From Nipponacmea schrenckii (lineage: Eukaryota; Mollusca; Gastropoda; Lottiidae), in assembly GCA_030562195.1 (NCBI GenBank), contig JAUJPP010000007.1:33601769-33665768 (forward strand): a DNA stretch of 64,000 nt, read 5' to 3'. Positions within the stretch are counted from its first letter, which is position 1; each line of letters starts with the position of its first letter. The position numbers and the translations under genes are program-made. Shown here in pieces: positions 9,862 through 20,000 of this stretch. Under the pieces are notes generated by a model. The model saw nothing but the letters and a program-made list of their open reading frames with translations. It was not told the DNA's origin and made no database searches.

Positions 9862-11397
9862 TTAGTAAGATAGACGTCTGGCTGTTGCTGAAAGTGAATT
9901 TAAAATACAATTTAATGCCTGTGGGTTATACCTTAAAGGATAAATAAAAGGATTAGATTTTCTGTTCTGTCTGACAACCGAATCTACAATGATATGAGAT
10001 AAAATATTAGTTCCAAAATTATTTAAATGAACACCATCTTGCACCAGAACTTCACGAGGCGACCTACAAATGAAAGAATCGTAAATATTAATATACTGAC
10101 ATCTATTGTCATGACAAAACTGCCGTAGAAAATAGTTAAATTTTTGGCACCGCATCTGGAAATTAAAAGGATTAATTCGAGGGATTACAGAACATACAAA
10201 TATATTAATATCGTTATAGTTAGTTAGTAGGTCCTTCAATAAATTCTTATAGTCATTTACACATTGTTGAAAAGTTGCTAATTTCCTGCTTATGTCATTT
10301 CCTCCGACAGAGAGCACAATGTTTTTGATAGACGTACATGTAGCTTCACCAAGTAATTGTAATAATCTCGGTTTAAGTTCGCTAATTGTCGATCCACTGT
10401 TGGTATCGATGACACATAATTGTCCTAAATTGTCTGATAGTCGTAACGAAGAAAGGGACTTCACGAGAGAACTTCCAATGACTAAGGTTTCGGCACACGC
10501 GATGGATCTTTGAATGGGCCGAGTTGTAAAATCATGAGTTTTCTTAAAGGCTTTAGTTGTCTTCTTAAGGTTTTGCTTCTTTATAACTTCATTAACTTTA
10601 TCAAAATTTATAGGTTGAGTAGGTTTAACAGTGGGAACTGGCACTGGTATCGGACCTGAGACCGCAGATAGTTTCTTGGTTAAGTCATTGATTTGATCCG
10701 AGAGTCGCAAAATCTCAATTGACATCTTCTCTATGGCGGCTTCGCACTTTGATTTTTCAGTTGAAGTACAGAAAGGAAAATCAGTTTGTACACTTACACT
10801 GGTATTTAGTTCACAAGTTTGAGTTCCGACAGTAGAAAACTTTTGGCTTACATTGGGCACAGAAATCTTGTCCAGATTGTCACTTATTTCATGATTAGGG
10901 GGAATAAACTTAGAAAACACAATCTCGATCCATCTGGAACAGTCTGTACCCTGAACATGGAGATTATTTTTCTTGTTGTAAAATGTTAACGTAGTACTTA
11001 ATTGATTAGAAGGAGACAAGGACGAATGAAAAGTTTTGAAAATTTGGCCATTTAAGGAGTCATCCTTGAATAAAGAATACTGGTTCGAACAAAACTGAAG
11101 TATAAGTCTGTACGTTTCTTCCTTATTAAATGAAATAACTATAGATTTAGTATAATGTGTATAGTCTGCAATGTCAAAATTAAAATATGGATGGTTCAAA
11201 ATAAAGTTTTTCCTTTCCAGACTTAAAATGCTGGTCGATGTCGATAAAGTCTTAGTCGGTCGAGATGGAGTTGAATAGTTTGATCTTTTGGAATTTTGAT
11301 GTGGAAAGTCTATTTCACTGTCGCTATCAAAGTCAGAGTCTGAGAAATTACTCAGGAAATCGTTCAGTTCCTTCGAAATACTGTCATCCTTGTGCAA
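9862..11397 (-). CDS. LINE ORF1 with SGNH esterase-like domain, start codon lost
   Basis: About 510 residues in an acidic N-terminus (DSDFDSDSEIDF), a short predicted coiled coil (EKMSIEILRLSDQINDL), a basic linker and an SGNH domain from ~310. That domain has VIGSSLVKSL (Ser), NSGSTISEL (Gly), LSVGGNDIS (Asn) and QDGVHLNNFG (Asp, His), so all four SGNH blocks are complete. The ATG used by the sister copies (14321, 15840) is missing here through a small deletion; the frame opens only with TTG at 11397, and the first in-frame ATG lies ~230 codons in. The protein is therefore unlikely to be made in full from this copy. SGNH-bearing ORF1 proteins are an established trait of CR1/L2-related LINEs. 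Confidence 0.85.
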   Translation of the reverse strand: MHKDDSISKELNDFLSNFSDSDFDSDSEIDFPHQNSKRSNYSTPSRPTKTLSTSTSILSLERKNFILNHPYFNFDIADYTHYTKSIVISFNKEETYRLILQFCSNQYSLFKDDSLNGQIFKTFHSSLSPSNQLSTTLTFYNKKNNLHVQGTDCSRWIEIVFSKFIPPNHEISDNLDKISVPNVSQKFSTVGTQTCELNTSVSVQTDFPFCTSTEKSKCEAAIEKMSIEILRLSDQINDLTKKLSAVSGPIPVPVPTVKPTQPINFDKVNEVIKKQNLKKTTKAFKKTHDFTTRPIQRSIACAETLVIGSSLVKSLSSLRLSDNLGQLCVIDTNSGSTISELKPRLLQLLGEATCTSIKNIVLSVGGNDISRKLATFQQCVNDYKNLLKDLLTNYNDINIFVCSVIPRINPFNFQMRCQKFNYFLRQFCHDNRCQYINIYDSFICRSPREVLVQDGVHLNNFGTNILSHIIVDSVVRQNRKSNPFIYPLRYNPQALNCILNSLSATARRLSY

Positions 11398-11689
11398 ATT
11401 TGAAGTAAAATCACAAGGTACAAAAAAGTTTACGACGTCGTCAAGTAGATGACGTCACCAAACAAGGTCATCTTTGAAAAAGAAAGCCTTTGCTGGCATA
11501 CCACAAATTGAAACTTAAAAATCCTTTGAATAATCACTATATAGATGTTGATTACAGTTCTTCCTTATCCTTGAATGTATTGGAAAAACACTGGTTATAA
11601 AAATCTAACTGAATTCTCTAATATAAAATTCACTAAAACTAGAGTAGCATTAGAAGGTCGACTGATTGACGTGACGTCATCTGCCTTTG

Positions 11690-12252
11690 ACTTGCAATTT
11701 TTAATTGAATGTCCAGGTTTTAAGCATTCGTAACATATCCTTGCAGATTTTAGACAATCAATACGTTCTTGATAAGGTTTTTTCTGAATTGTTTTGCATT
11801 CTAATAATTGATGTGCATTTTTTCTGAATAAACGGGTTTCTGAAATGCTAATTGTTCTTTTGATTGGATGAAACAGATGTTGTCAGAACTTTATGATTGC
11901 TAAAAGATCTTTTAGGTGTATTTGAACTAAAATGTTTATTCTTATCACTTAATGCTTCCCTACCAAATGTTGGGTCATTGGATTTACGAGCTTCTCGTTT
12001 AACAAATTTGACAAGATCATGAAACTTTGCCCTCTTATGTTTATCACTATCTGAACTACAGTTCCCCATTTATCATGTAGGTTGAAAGGAAGCTGTTTTA
12101 CTAAAGATTTAAGACTGTCACGATGATCTAGTACACCAATATTTGACATACTACCAACTGCATACTCGCACTCACATAGGAATATAGCAAATTTGTCAAG
12201 TTCCTTGGAATTAGTTATTTTAGGCCAAGCAAGAGCTTTATCAATATAAGCT
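11690..12252 (-). pseudogene. BEL/Pao-type LTR retrotransposon gag fragment
   Basis: Minus-strand translation from the gap gives a DUF1759-like gag segment (KALAWPKI, LKSLVKQLP). After a frame change near 12070 it reads FHDLVKFVKREA and NDPTFGREA, and finally a CCHC zinc knuckle, CYECLKPGHSIKNC, at ~11725. The order matches BEL/Pao gag. The frame change lies at a run of four G (one base short). It is cut at ~11690 by the 5' end of the LINE and at 12252 by the assembly gap. Confidence 0.7.
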
Positions 12253-12752
12253 NNNNNNNNNNNNNNNNNNNNNNNNNNNNNNNNNNNNNNNNNNNNNNNN
12301 NNNNNNNNNNNNNNNNNNNNNNNNNNNNNNNNNNNNNNNNNNNNNNNNNNNNNNNNNNNNNNNNNNNNNNNNNNNNNNNNNNNNNNNNNNNNNNNNNNNN
12401 NNNNNNNNNNNNNNNNNNNNNNNNNNNNNNNNNNNNNNNNNNNNNNNNNNNNNNNNNNNNNNNNNNNNNNNNNNNNNNNNNNNNNNNNNNNNNNNNNNNN
12501 NNNNNNNNNNNNNNNNNNNNNNNNNNNNNNNNNNNNNNNNNNNNNNNNNNNNNNNNNNNNNNNNNNNNNNNNNNNNNNNNNNNNNNNNNNNNNNNNNNNN
12601 NNNNNNNNNNNNNNNNNNNNNNNNNNNNNNNNNNNNNNNNNNNNNNNNNNNNNNNNNNNNNNNNNNNNNNNNNNNNNNNNNNNNNNNNNNNNNNNNNNNN
12701 NNNNNNNNNNNNNNNNNNNNNNNNNNNNNNNNNNNNNNNNNNNNNNNNNNNN
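12253..12752. other. Assembly gap, 500 N
   Basis: Exactly 500 N, a conventional placeholder length, so the true distance is unknown. The right edge falls inside LINE ORF2, about 20 codon positions before its start, and the left edge inside a BEL gag. Confidence 1.
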
Positions 12753-14321
12753 CCCCGCTCTTTTAAAAAGTTATACATATTATATGGTTTAAAACAATTA
12801 GTAAGATAGACGTCTGGCTGTTGCTGAAAGTGAATTTAAAATACAATTTAATGCCTGTGGGTTATACCTTAAAGGATAAATAAAAGGATTAGATTTTCTG
12901 TTCTGTCTGACAACCGAATCTACAATGATATGAGATAAAATATTAGTTCCAAAATTATTTAAATGAACACCATCTTGCACCAGAACTTCACGAGGCGACC
13001 TACAAATGAAAGAATCGTAAATATTAATATACTGACATCTATTGTCATGACAAAACTGCCGTAGAAAATAGTTAAATTTTTGGCACCGCATCTGGAAATT
13101 AAAAGGATTAATTCGAGGGATTACAGAACATACAAATATATTAATATCGTTATAGTTAGTTAGTAGGTCCTTCAATAAATTCTTATAGTCATTTACACAT
13201 TGTTGAAAAGTTGCTAATTTCCTGCTTATGTCATTTCCTCCGACAGAGAGCACAATGTTTTTGATAGACGTAGCTTCACCAAGTAATTGTAATAATCTCG
13301 GTTTAAGTTCGCTAATTGTCGATCCACTGTTGGTATCGATGACACATAATTGTCCTAAATTGTCTGATAGTCGTAACGAAGAAAGGGACTTCACGAGAGA
13401 ACTTCCAATGACTAAGGTTTCGGCACACGCGATGGATCTTTGAATGGGCCGAGTTGTAAAATCATGAGTTTTCTTAAAGGCTTTAGTTGTCTTCTTAAGG
13501 TTTTGCTTCTTTATAACTTCATTAACTTTATCAAAATTTATAGGTTGAGTAGGTTTAACAGTGGGAACTGGCACTGGTATCGGACCTGAGACCGCAGATA
13601 GTTTCTTGGTTAAGTCATTGATTTGATCCGAGAGTCGCAAAATCTCAATTGACATCTTCTCTATGGCGGCTTCGCACTTTGATTTTTCAGTTGAAGTACA
13701 GAAAGGAAAATCAGTTTGTACACTTACACTGGTATTTAGTTCACAAGTTTGAGTTCCGACAGTAGAAAACTTTTGGCTTACATTGGGCACAGAAATCTTG
13801 TCCAGATTGTCACTTATTTCAGGATTAGATGGAATAAACTTAGAAAACACAATCTCGATCCATCTGGAACAGTCTGTACCCTGAACATGGAGTTTATTTT
13901 TCTTGTTGTAAAATGTTAACGTAGTACTTAATTGATTAGAAGGAGACAAGGACGAATCAAAAGTTTTGAAAATTTGGCCATTTAAGGAGTCATCCTTGAA
14001 TAAAGAATACTGGTTCGAACAAAACTGAAGTATAAGTCTGTACGTTTCTTCCTTATTAAATGAAATAACTATAGATTTAGTATAATGTGTATAGTCTGCA
14101 ATGTCAAAATTAAAATCTGGATGGTTCAAAATAAAGTTTTTCCTTTCCAGACTTAAAATGCTGGTCGATGTCGATAAAGTCTTAGTCGGTCGAGATGGAG
14201 TTGAATAGTTTGATCTTTTGGAATTGAGGTGTGGAAAGTCTATTTCACTGTCGCTATCAAAGTCAGAGTCTGAGAAATTACTCAGGAAATCATTCAGTTC
14301 CTTCGAAATACTGTCATTCAT
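12753..14321 (-). CDS. LINE copy 2: ORF1 with SGNH domain and first codons of ORF2
   Basis: ORF1 runs from ATG 14321 (MNDSISKELND) to TAA at 12798 with the same domain order as copy 1 and all SGNH blocks. It is nearly identical to copy 1; visible differences include a 6-nt deletion near 13270 and a few substitutions. This copy keeps the start codon lost in copy 1. The beginning of ORF2 (MYNFLKER) is present at 12778-12753 and then enters the gap. The TTG at 14354 is in frame but lies in the 5' UTR. Confidence 0.85.
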
Positions 14322-14512
14322 TGTGCAAATTTGAAGTAAAATCACAAGGTACAAAAATGTTTACGACGTCGTCAAGTAGATGACGTCACCAAACAAGGCC
14401 ATCTTTGAAAAAGAAAGCCTTTGCTGGCATACCACAAATTGAAACTTAAAAATCCTTTGAATAATCACTATATAGATGTTGATTACAGTTCCTCCTTATC
14501 CTTGAATGTATT
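14322..14512 (-). other. LINE copy 2 5' untranslated region, truncated
   Basis: Matches 11400-11580 of copy 1, including GTTTACGACGTCGTCAAG and ATGACGTCACC. It breaks off after TATTGAAAATAG and joins directly to the inside of ORF1 of the next copy. Confidence 0.75.
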
Positions 14513-15840
14513 GAAAATAGTTTCTTGGTTAAGTCATTGATTTGATCCGAGAGTCGCAAAATCTCAATTGACATCTTCTCTATGGCGGCTTCGCACTTTG
14601 ATTTTTCAGTTGAAGTACAGAAAGGAAAATCAGTTTGTACACTTACACTGGTATTTAGTTCACAAGTTTGAGTTCCGACAGTAGAAAACTTTTGGCTTAC
14701 ATTGGGCACAGAAATCTTGTCCAGATTGTCACTTATTTCAGGATTAGATGGAATAAACTTAGAAAACACAATCTCGATCCATCTGGAACAGTCTGTACCC
14801 TGAACATGGAGTTTATTTTTCTTGTTGTAAAATGTTAACGTAGTACTTAATTGATTAGAAGGAGACAAGGACGAATCAAAAGTTTTGAAAATTTGGCCAT
14901 TTAAGGAGTCATCCTTGAATAAAGAATACTGGTTCGAACAAAACTGAAGTATAAGTCTGTACGTTTCTTCCTTATTAAATGAAATAACTATAGATTTAGT
15001 ATAATGTGTATAGTCTGCAATGTCAAAATTAAAATCTGGATGGTTCAAAATAAAGTTTTTCCTTTCCAGACGTTTAACAGTGGGAACTGGCACTGGTATC
15101 GGACCTGAGACCGCAGATAGTTTCTTGGTTAAGTCATTGATTTGATCCGAGAGTCGCAAAATCTCAATTGACATCTTCTCTATGGCGGCTTCGCACTTTG
15201 ATTTTTCAGTTGAAGTACAGAAAGGAAAATCAGTTTGTACACTTACACTGGTATTTAGTTCACAAGTTTGAGTTCCGACAGTAGAAAACTTTTGGCTTAC
15301 ATTGGGCACAGAAATCTTGTCCAGATTGTCACTTATTTCAGGATTAGATGGAATAAACTTAGAAAACACAATCTCGATCCATCTGGAACAGTCTGTACCC
15401 TGAACATGGAGTTTATTTTTCTTGTTGTAAAATGTTAACGTAGTACTTAATTGATTAGAAGGAGACAAGGACGAATCAAAAGTTTTGAAAATTTGGCCAT
15501 TTAAGGCGTCATCCTTGAATAAAGAATACTGGTTCGAACAAAACTGAAGTATAAGTCTGTACGTTTCTTCCTTATTAAATGAAATAACTATAGATTTAGT
15601 ATAATGTGTATAGTCTGCAATGTCAAAATTAAAATCTGGATGGTTCAAAATAAAGTTTTTCCTTTCCAGACTTAAAATGCTGGTCGATGTCGATAAAGTC
15701 TTAGTCGGTCGAGATGGAGTTGAATAGTTTGATCTTTTGGAATTGAGGTGTGGAAAGTCTATTTCACTGTCGCTATCAAAGTCAGAGTCTGAGAAATTAC
15801 TCAGGAAATCATTCAGTTCCTTCGAAATACTGTCATTCAT
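14446..15840 (-). pseudogene. Rearranged LINE ORF1 with internal duplication and no SGNH domain
   Basis: From ATG 15840 the frame gives the normal N-terminal ~290 residues, then jumps at ~15071 back to a second copy of residues ~75-245. It ends at 14446 in a short tail read through 5' UTR sequence. The block 14513-15071 repeats 15114-15672 almost base for base (one visible difference, at the SLN/ALN codon). The esterase domain and all of ORF2 are absent. A tandem duplication or an assembly error would both produce this; the open frame across both junctions is probably accidental. Confidence 0.7.
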
Positions 15841-16131
15841 TGTGCAAATTTGAAGTAAAATCACAAGGTACAAAAATGTTTACGACGTCGTCAAGTAGAT
15901 GACGTCACCAAACAAGGCCATCTTTGAAAAAGAAAGCCTTTGCTGGCATACCACAAATTGAAACTTAAAAATCCTTTGAATAATCACTATATAGATGTTG
16001 ATTACAGTTCCTCCTTATCCTTGAATGTATTGAAAAAACACTGGTTATAAAAATTTAACTGAATTCTCTACTTTTCGTAATTAAAATTCACTAAAACTAG
16101 AGTAGCATTAGAAGGTCGACTGATTGACGTG
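15841..16131 (-). other. LINE copy 3 5' untranslated region
   Basis: Matches 11400-11690 with small indels and stops being similar to copy 1 after GATTGACGTGA. That shared breakpoint marks the likely 5' end of the LINE. Confidence 0.65.
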
Positions 16132-16778
16132 ATTGAATCATATCGCCTTTCAACTGGTGATGTTTTAAAATTCCATCATCTATTTTAAGCGAGAAATCAG
16201 GGTTTGAAATTTTTTTCCGATGACCCTTCAATTTTAAATTGCACATCGTGGGTAGAGGATTTCACCGAATTGCATAAAACTTATAATTGTTAGTTTACAA
16301 ATACTTTGAAGTTTTCAAATATGAAAATCGAACTGACAATAAATTTGCAAGAACAAAAAAACCTCAATTTCCGATTCTCACTTCCAGTCGGAGCCAGAAA
16401 TTCCAGTTTTGATTTATTTGATAATAGTAATTATTCTAATATCACCTATGAGGTCAAAATGTTTGTACCTATTACCAGTTTGTCTGAAGCTCGTACGAGA
16501 ATCGCAAAGAAATAAAATAAAATAATCCGAACGATTACAATACGTTTTCGAATGAATCGTCGAAATATATAATTACTGAAGATGTTTGATGATCAGATTG
16601 TTTTGTTATTGTGATGTATGACAGTATGTTCATAAAGTTTAAGTTTGAACTGTGATGAATATAAGTAAACATTCATGGCATTTATACAGTTCGCAGTTGG
16701 ATACTAGTTGAATAGTAGTGTAGTGTAGCATAGTTTTGAAATCAACAAATACATCGTTTAAATCTGGTCAGAAAAAAA
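16132..16778. other. Intergenic; holds a block shared in inverse with 63379-63407
   Basis: No gene supported. Bases 16522-16550 are the exact reverse complement of 63379-63407, with weaker similarity beyond on one side, marking an unclassified interspersed repeat. The short plus-strand frame at 16306-16515 has no recognised similarity. Confidence 0.4.
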
Positions 16779-16961
16779 TTAATCAACAATCATTGAAGGT
16801 TGAATATTTCTTTCTGGTAATAGTTTCTGTACAGTCAAGGTTTTATTCAAAATCATTTCTGCAAGTGGGCGTATAATAGCATTACTATCTACATGCCCTA
16901 AAGCCACCTTATCATCAGTGAATTTGTGCCCCTGGTCTAAATAGTCAGCATAAGATGGCAC
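16779..16961 (-). CDS. Possible terminal exon of an unrecognised gene
   Basis: A 60-codon frame begins directly after a good acceptor (TTGGTCAG|GTGCC) and ends in TAA. It has a protein-like composition (KFTDDKVALGHVDSNAIIRP, NKTLTVQKLLPERN) unlike the repeats around it. It lies ~70 bp beyond the NUDT19 stop on the same strand. It may be the last exon of another gene, an alternative NUDT19 end, or a gene relic. I do not recognise the family, and there is no ATG. Confidence 0.35.
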   Translation of the reverse strand: MPSYADYLDQGHKFTDDKVALGHVDSNAIIRPLAEMILNKTLTVQKLLPERNIQPSMIVD

Positions 16962-17029
16962 CTGACCAATAGTGCTTATTTAACAATAATTGATAACACA
17001 CTTTAATTTAGTGGAGTTATTTTATTTTC

Positions 17030-20000
17030 CTATAAATCTGATTTAATGTGCCTTGATTCTTGATCACCAATATTGGAATATTCAGACAGAGGTCTAACAT
17101 GGCCACCATACATATCAATATTACATGATACATGTAAATGACCACTGAAAAAAGTTCTGTGTTGTTGGGGAAATTTCTCATTTAATTCTGCAAGTGTTTC
17201 CTCTCTTTCAATTGCTTTGTTTCCAGTCTCTACATTTGTTTCTATGGGATATAAACCATCTCCTGAAAATAGAATAGAATTTATTTATATTCTTGCAAAT
17301 GCCCTGCTTTGTTTTCATTACGAAAAACAAATTTGTTCTCAAAGTACTGGTCAGAGTGCAAGCAAAAACTCAAGTCAAACTTCAACTTAGGATTTAGTAT
17401 TCTTTATGGAAGGGAATAGCTGCCATAATTAGATGCAATGAAGGAGTGTCTAATTCCATTGTAATAAGTCAAATGACATGTGTAATACAACAAAATACCT
17501 TAATATCAAAAGACATATGACTGCTTTTGTTAAAGTAAACTGTTTTAAAACAAAAGTTTTATGTTTAACTCTTGTTTTTGTAGAATATAATATCACTAAA
17601 AACTTTTTACATTAGATGTATGTCACAAACCCCACAAACACACTGGTTATTTGTCGTGTACATTTTCTCTTTTTACATTTCACTTTTGTCATATCTATTT
17701 TTTCGTATCTTCTACGTTCATCACATGACCATCACGTGACCAAAAAATATAAATCATTTAAGAACTACTCCCAGTGGAATTTATAGTCTTGTTCTTCATG
17801 ACAGACGGTAAATGAATTTTTGCCACCAATTTCCATGATAATAATAATGATTCTTTATTTGGGTCAACAATTTATTATGCATAACATTTTCGACAATTCT
17901 TGAAACAATTATGGATAGTATAGAAGGACAGATAGAAGGAGACAGAGATGGCAACATTACAATGTTGGCGCATTATAATCAGACACAGTCTAGTAATGGA
18001 AATTATGAGTTTGTATAATTGTAAAGTCATACAGCAACTTTTCAACTGATTTTGAACCTAATGTTTTCTTTTTATGTACTCAAGAGGCTCAAAGGTTAAA
18101 CTGTGATAAATTTTGATTAATGGTGAAACTTCCCACTTCCCAGAAGTAACAAATATAGCATTTCACTTGGCCTAGTTTGTCAACATAAATATTTTTAGTG
18201 AAACCTGCAATTATTCAATTAAATTTTCATCCTAATAAATTCAAAATATTTTTTCTTTAAAATTAATGAATATTTAATGACTGTTGATATTAAATCTGAC
18301 TGAAATAATTAGTTATCGTACCACAAAATTTGATGAAATTGCAATGGGCCATTTGTAATGGCGTCCAAGTGGTTGACAAGAGCTTTCAGTAAATGAACTA
18401 TTCTGAGAATAACATTCCATATGACACAAGTGTCCCTTTACAAGATTTGTTTTAATCGACAGAACTGTGTCTTGATTTCAAGAACAAGTTTAATAACTCA
18501 TTGATAATTTGTCTGATTTTCAAAAGGTTTCATGACTACAAACACAAAGTTTTGACCAAATTCAGCAAGAAAGATAGCTTGCCAGGCAAGGTAATATACG
18601 CCCACTGGCAGCATTGAACTTGAATAATAAATTGGGCAATAATACAAAAAACATTCATTGAAATTTTTCAATGCCATTGCTCCTTGCACCATGTTTCATC
18701 AAAATCCTTTGAAACCTGCAAGCTTCTATGCACCCACATTACCATTTTGATGCAAGTTTACTAATTTAAGGGCAATAACTCAAAAACTGTTCATAGAAAA
18801 TTGTCAAATTCAAACTTTACTAACATCTTATTAATTCCAATGCTTAAACCAAATTGCATCAAAATCCTTTGAAAATTGAAGCTTCCTTTTGCTTCTACAA
18901 TAGAATTTTGACGCAATGGGCAATAACTCAAAACCATTCATTGCAATCAAATTCAACTTGACTGAGGTCTAATAAAATCCAATGCTCACACTAAGTTTCA
19001 TCAAAATCTATTGAAAGCTGTAGGTTTTATTGCATCAACAATAACATTTTGATGCAATTTCACTAAGTTAAGGGCAATAAATCAAAAACTGTGTATTTAA
19101 AAATCATCAAATTCGACTGTCTGTAATCTTATCAATTGCAATGCTCATACCAAGATTCATCAAAATCCATTGAAAATTGTAGCTTCAATTGCACCCACAA
19201 TAAAATTTTGATGCAATTTTACTAAGTCAAGGGCAATAACTCAAAACATGTTCGTCGAAAAAAAATTTCGTTTCAAACTTGACTGCTGTCTTGTGAATTT
19301 CAATACTCATACCACAATAAAATTTTGATGTAATTTTTCAAGGTCAAGGGCAATACCTCAAAGACTGTTCAACTAAGAATCTGCAAACTAGAACTTGACC
19401 GTCGTCTTGTCAATTCCAATGCTCACACCAAGTTCATTAAAATCCTTTGAAAATTGTGTCTACAATAAATATTGGCCTACAGGCAGGGGCAATATCTCAA
19501 AAAAACCGTTCAACTAGAAATTTCAAATTTAAGTTAACCACCGTCTTGTCAATTCCAATGCTCATTCAAGTTACATTAAAATCCATAGAAAATTGTAGCT
19601 TCTATATTGTCAAATTTAGCCAATTCCATCCGTGAGGTTGACATGTGTGATTACAAATTCACACCAAGTTTAATCAAAGTGCACCAATAAACCAGCTTTC
19701 TCCTGCCTCCACAAAGAATTAATGAGCAAGGGCAGATGCATTTTCAAGAACAAAAATTATTTGCAATGGGGTTCATCCTATAACAAACACTCACAATTTT
19801 TTTAAATATTCTGATCAATGGGATAATCTTTTAAAGATACTTCACCTGGTAAGAGAGATAAATAAGCATCACGACATTTTATCTGTATAGGAAAATATCT
19901 AATAAGTCCATGTGCTTCTCTTTTCCATACAAATTCATTGAGTTGGTTAATATCTGAGAAATTAAATAATCTGGAAAGCTCATAAAGCTGTGGTGGAGCT

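Larger units (their letters stand above)
5998..11690 (-). mobile_element. CR1/L2-type non-LTR retrotransposon, copy 1
   Basis: Complete-looking LINE on the minus strand. The 5' end lies near 11690, where copy 1 and the third copy (16131) diverge after GATTGACGTGA. ORF1 and ORF2 follow, then a 3' UTR with a minisatellite, ending in a (TTA)n tail at 5998-6020 preceded by AAAATAAAG. The same type of (TAA)n...CTTTATTT tail appears at 17843, 29264 and 46491. The element sits directly beside the Penelope hammerhead, so it probably inserted into the Penelope 5' region. One frameshift in ORF2 and a lost ORF1 start make this copy inactive as written. Confidence 0.85.

Noticed and set aside
16306..16515. 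69-codon plus-strand frame
   Set aside because: No recognisable motif and it overlaps an interspersed repeat.
18573..19680. Regularly spaced repeats as a CRISPR-like array
   Set aside because: Units are ~145-158 bp, diverged, contiguous and belong to a eukaryotic interspersed repeat.
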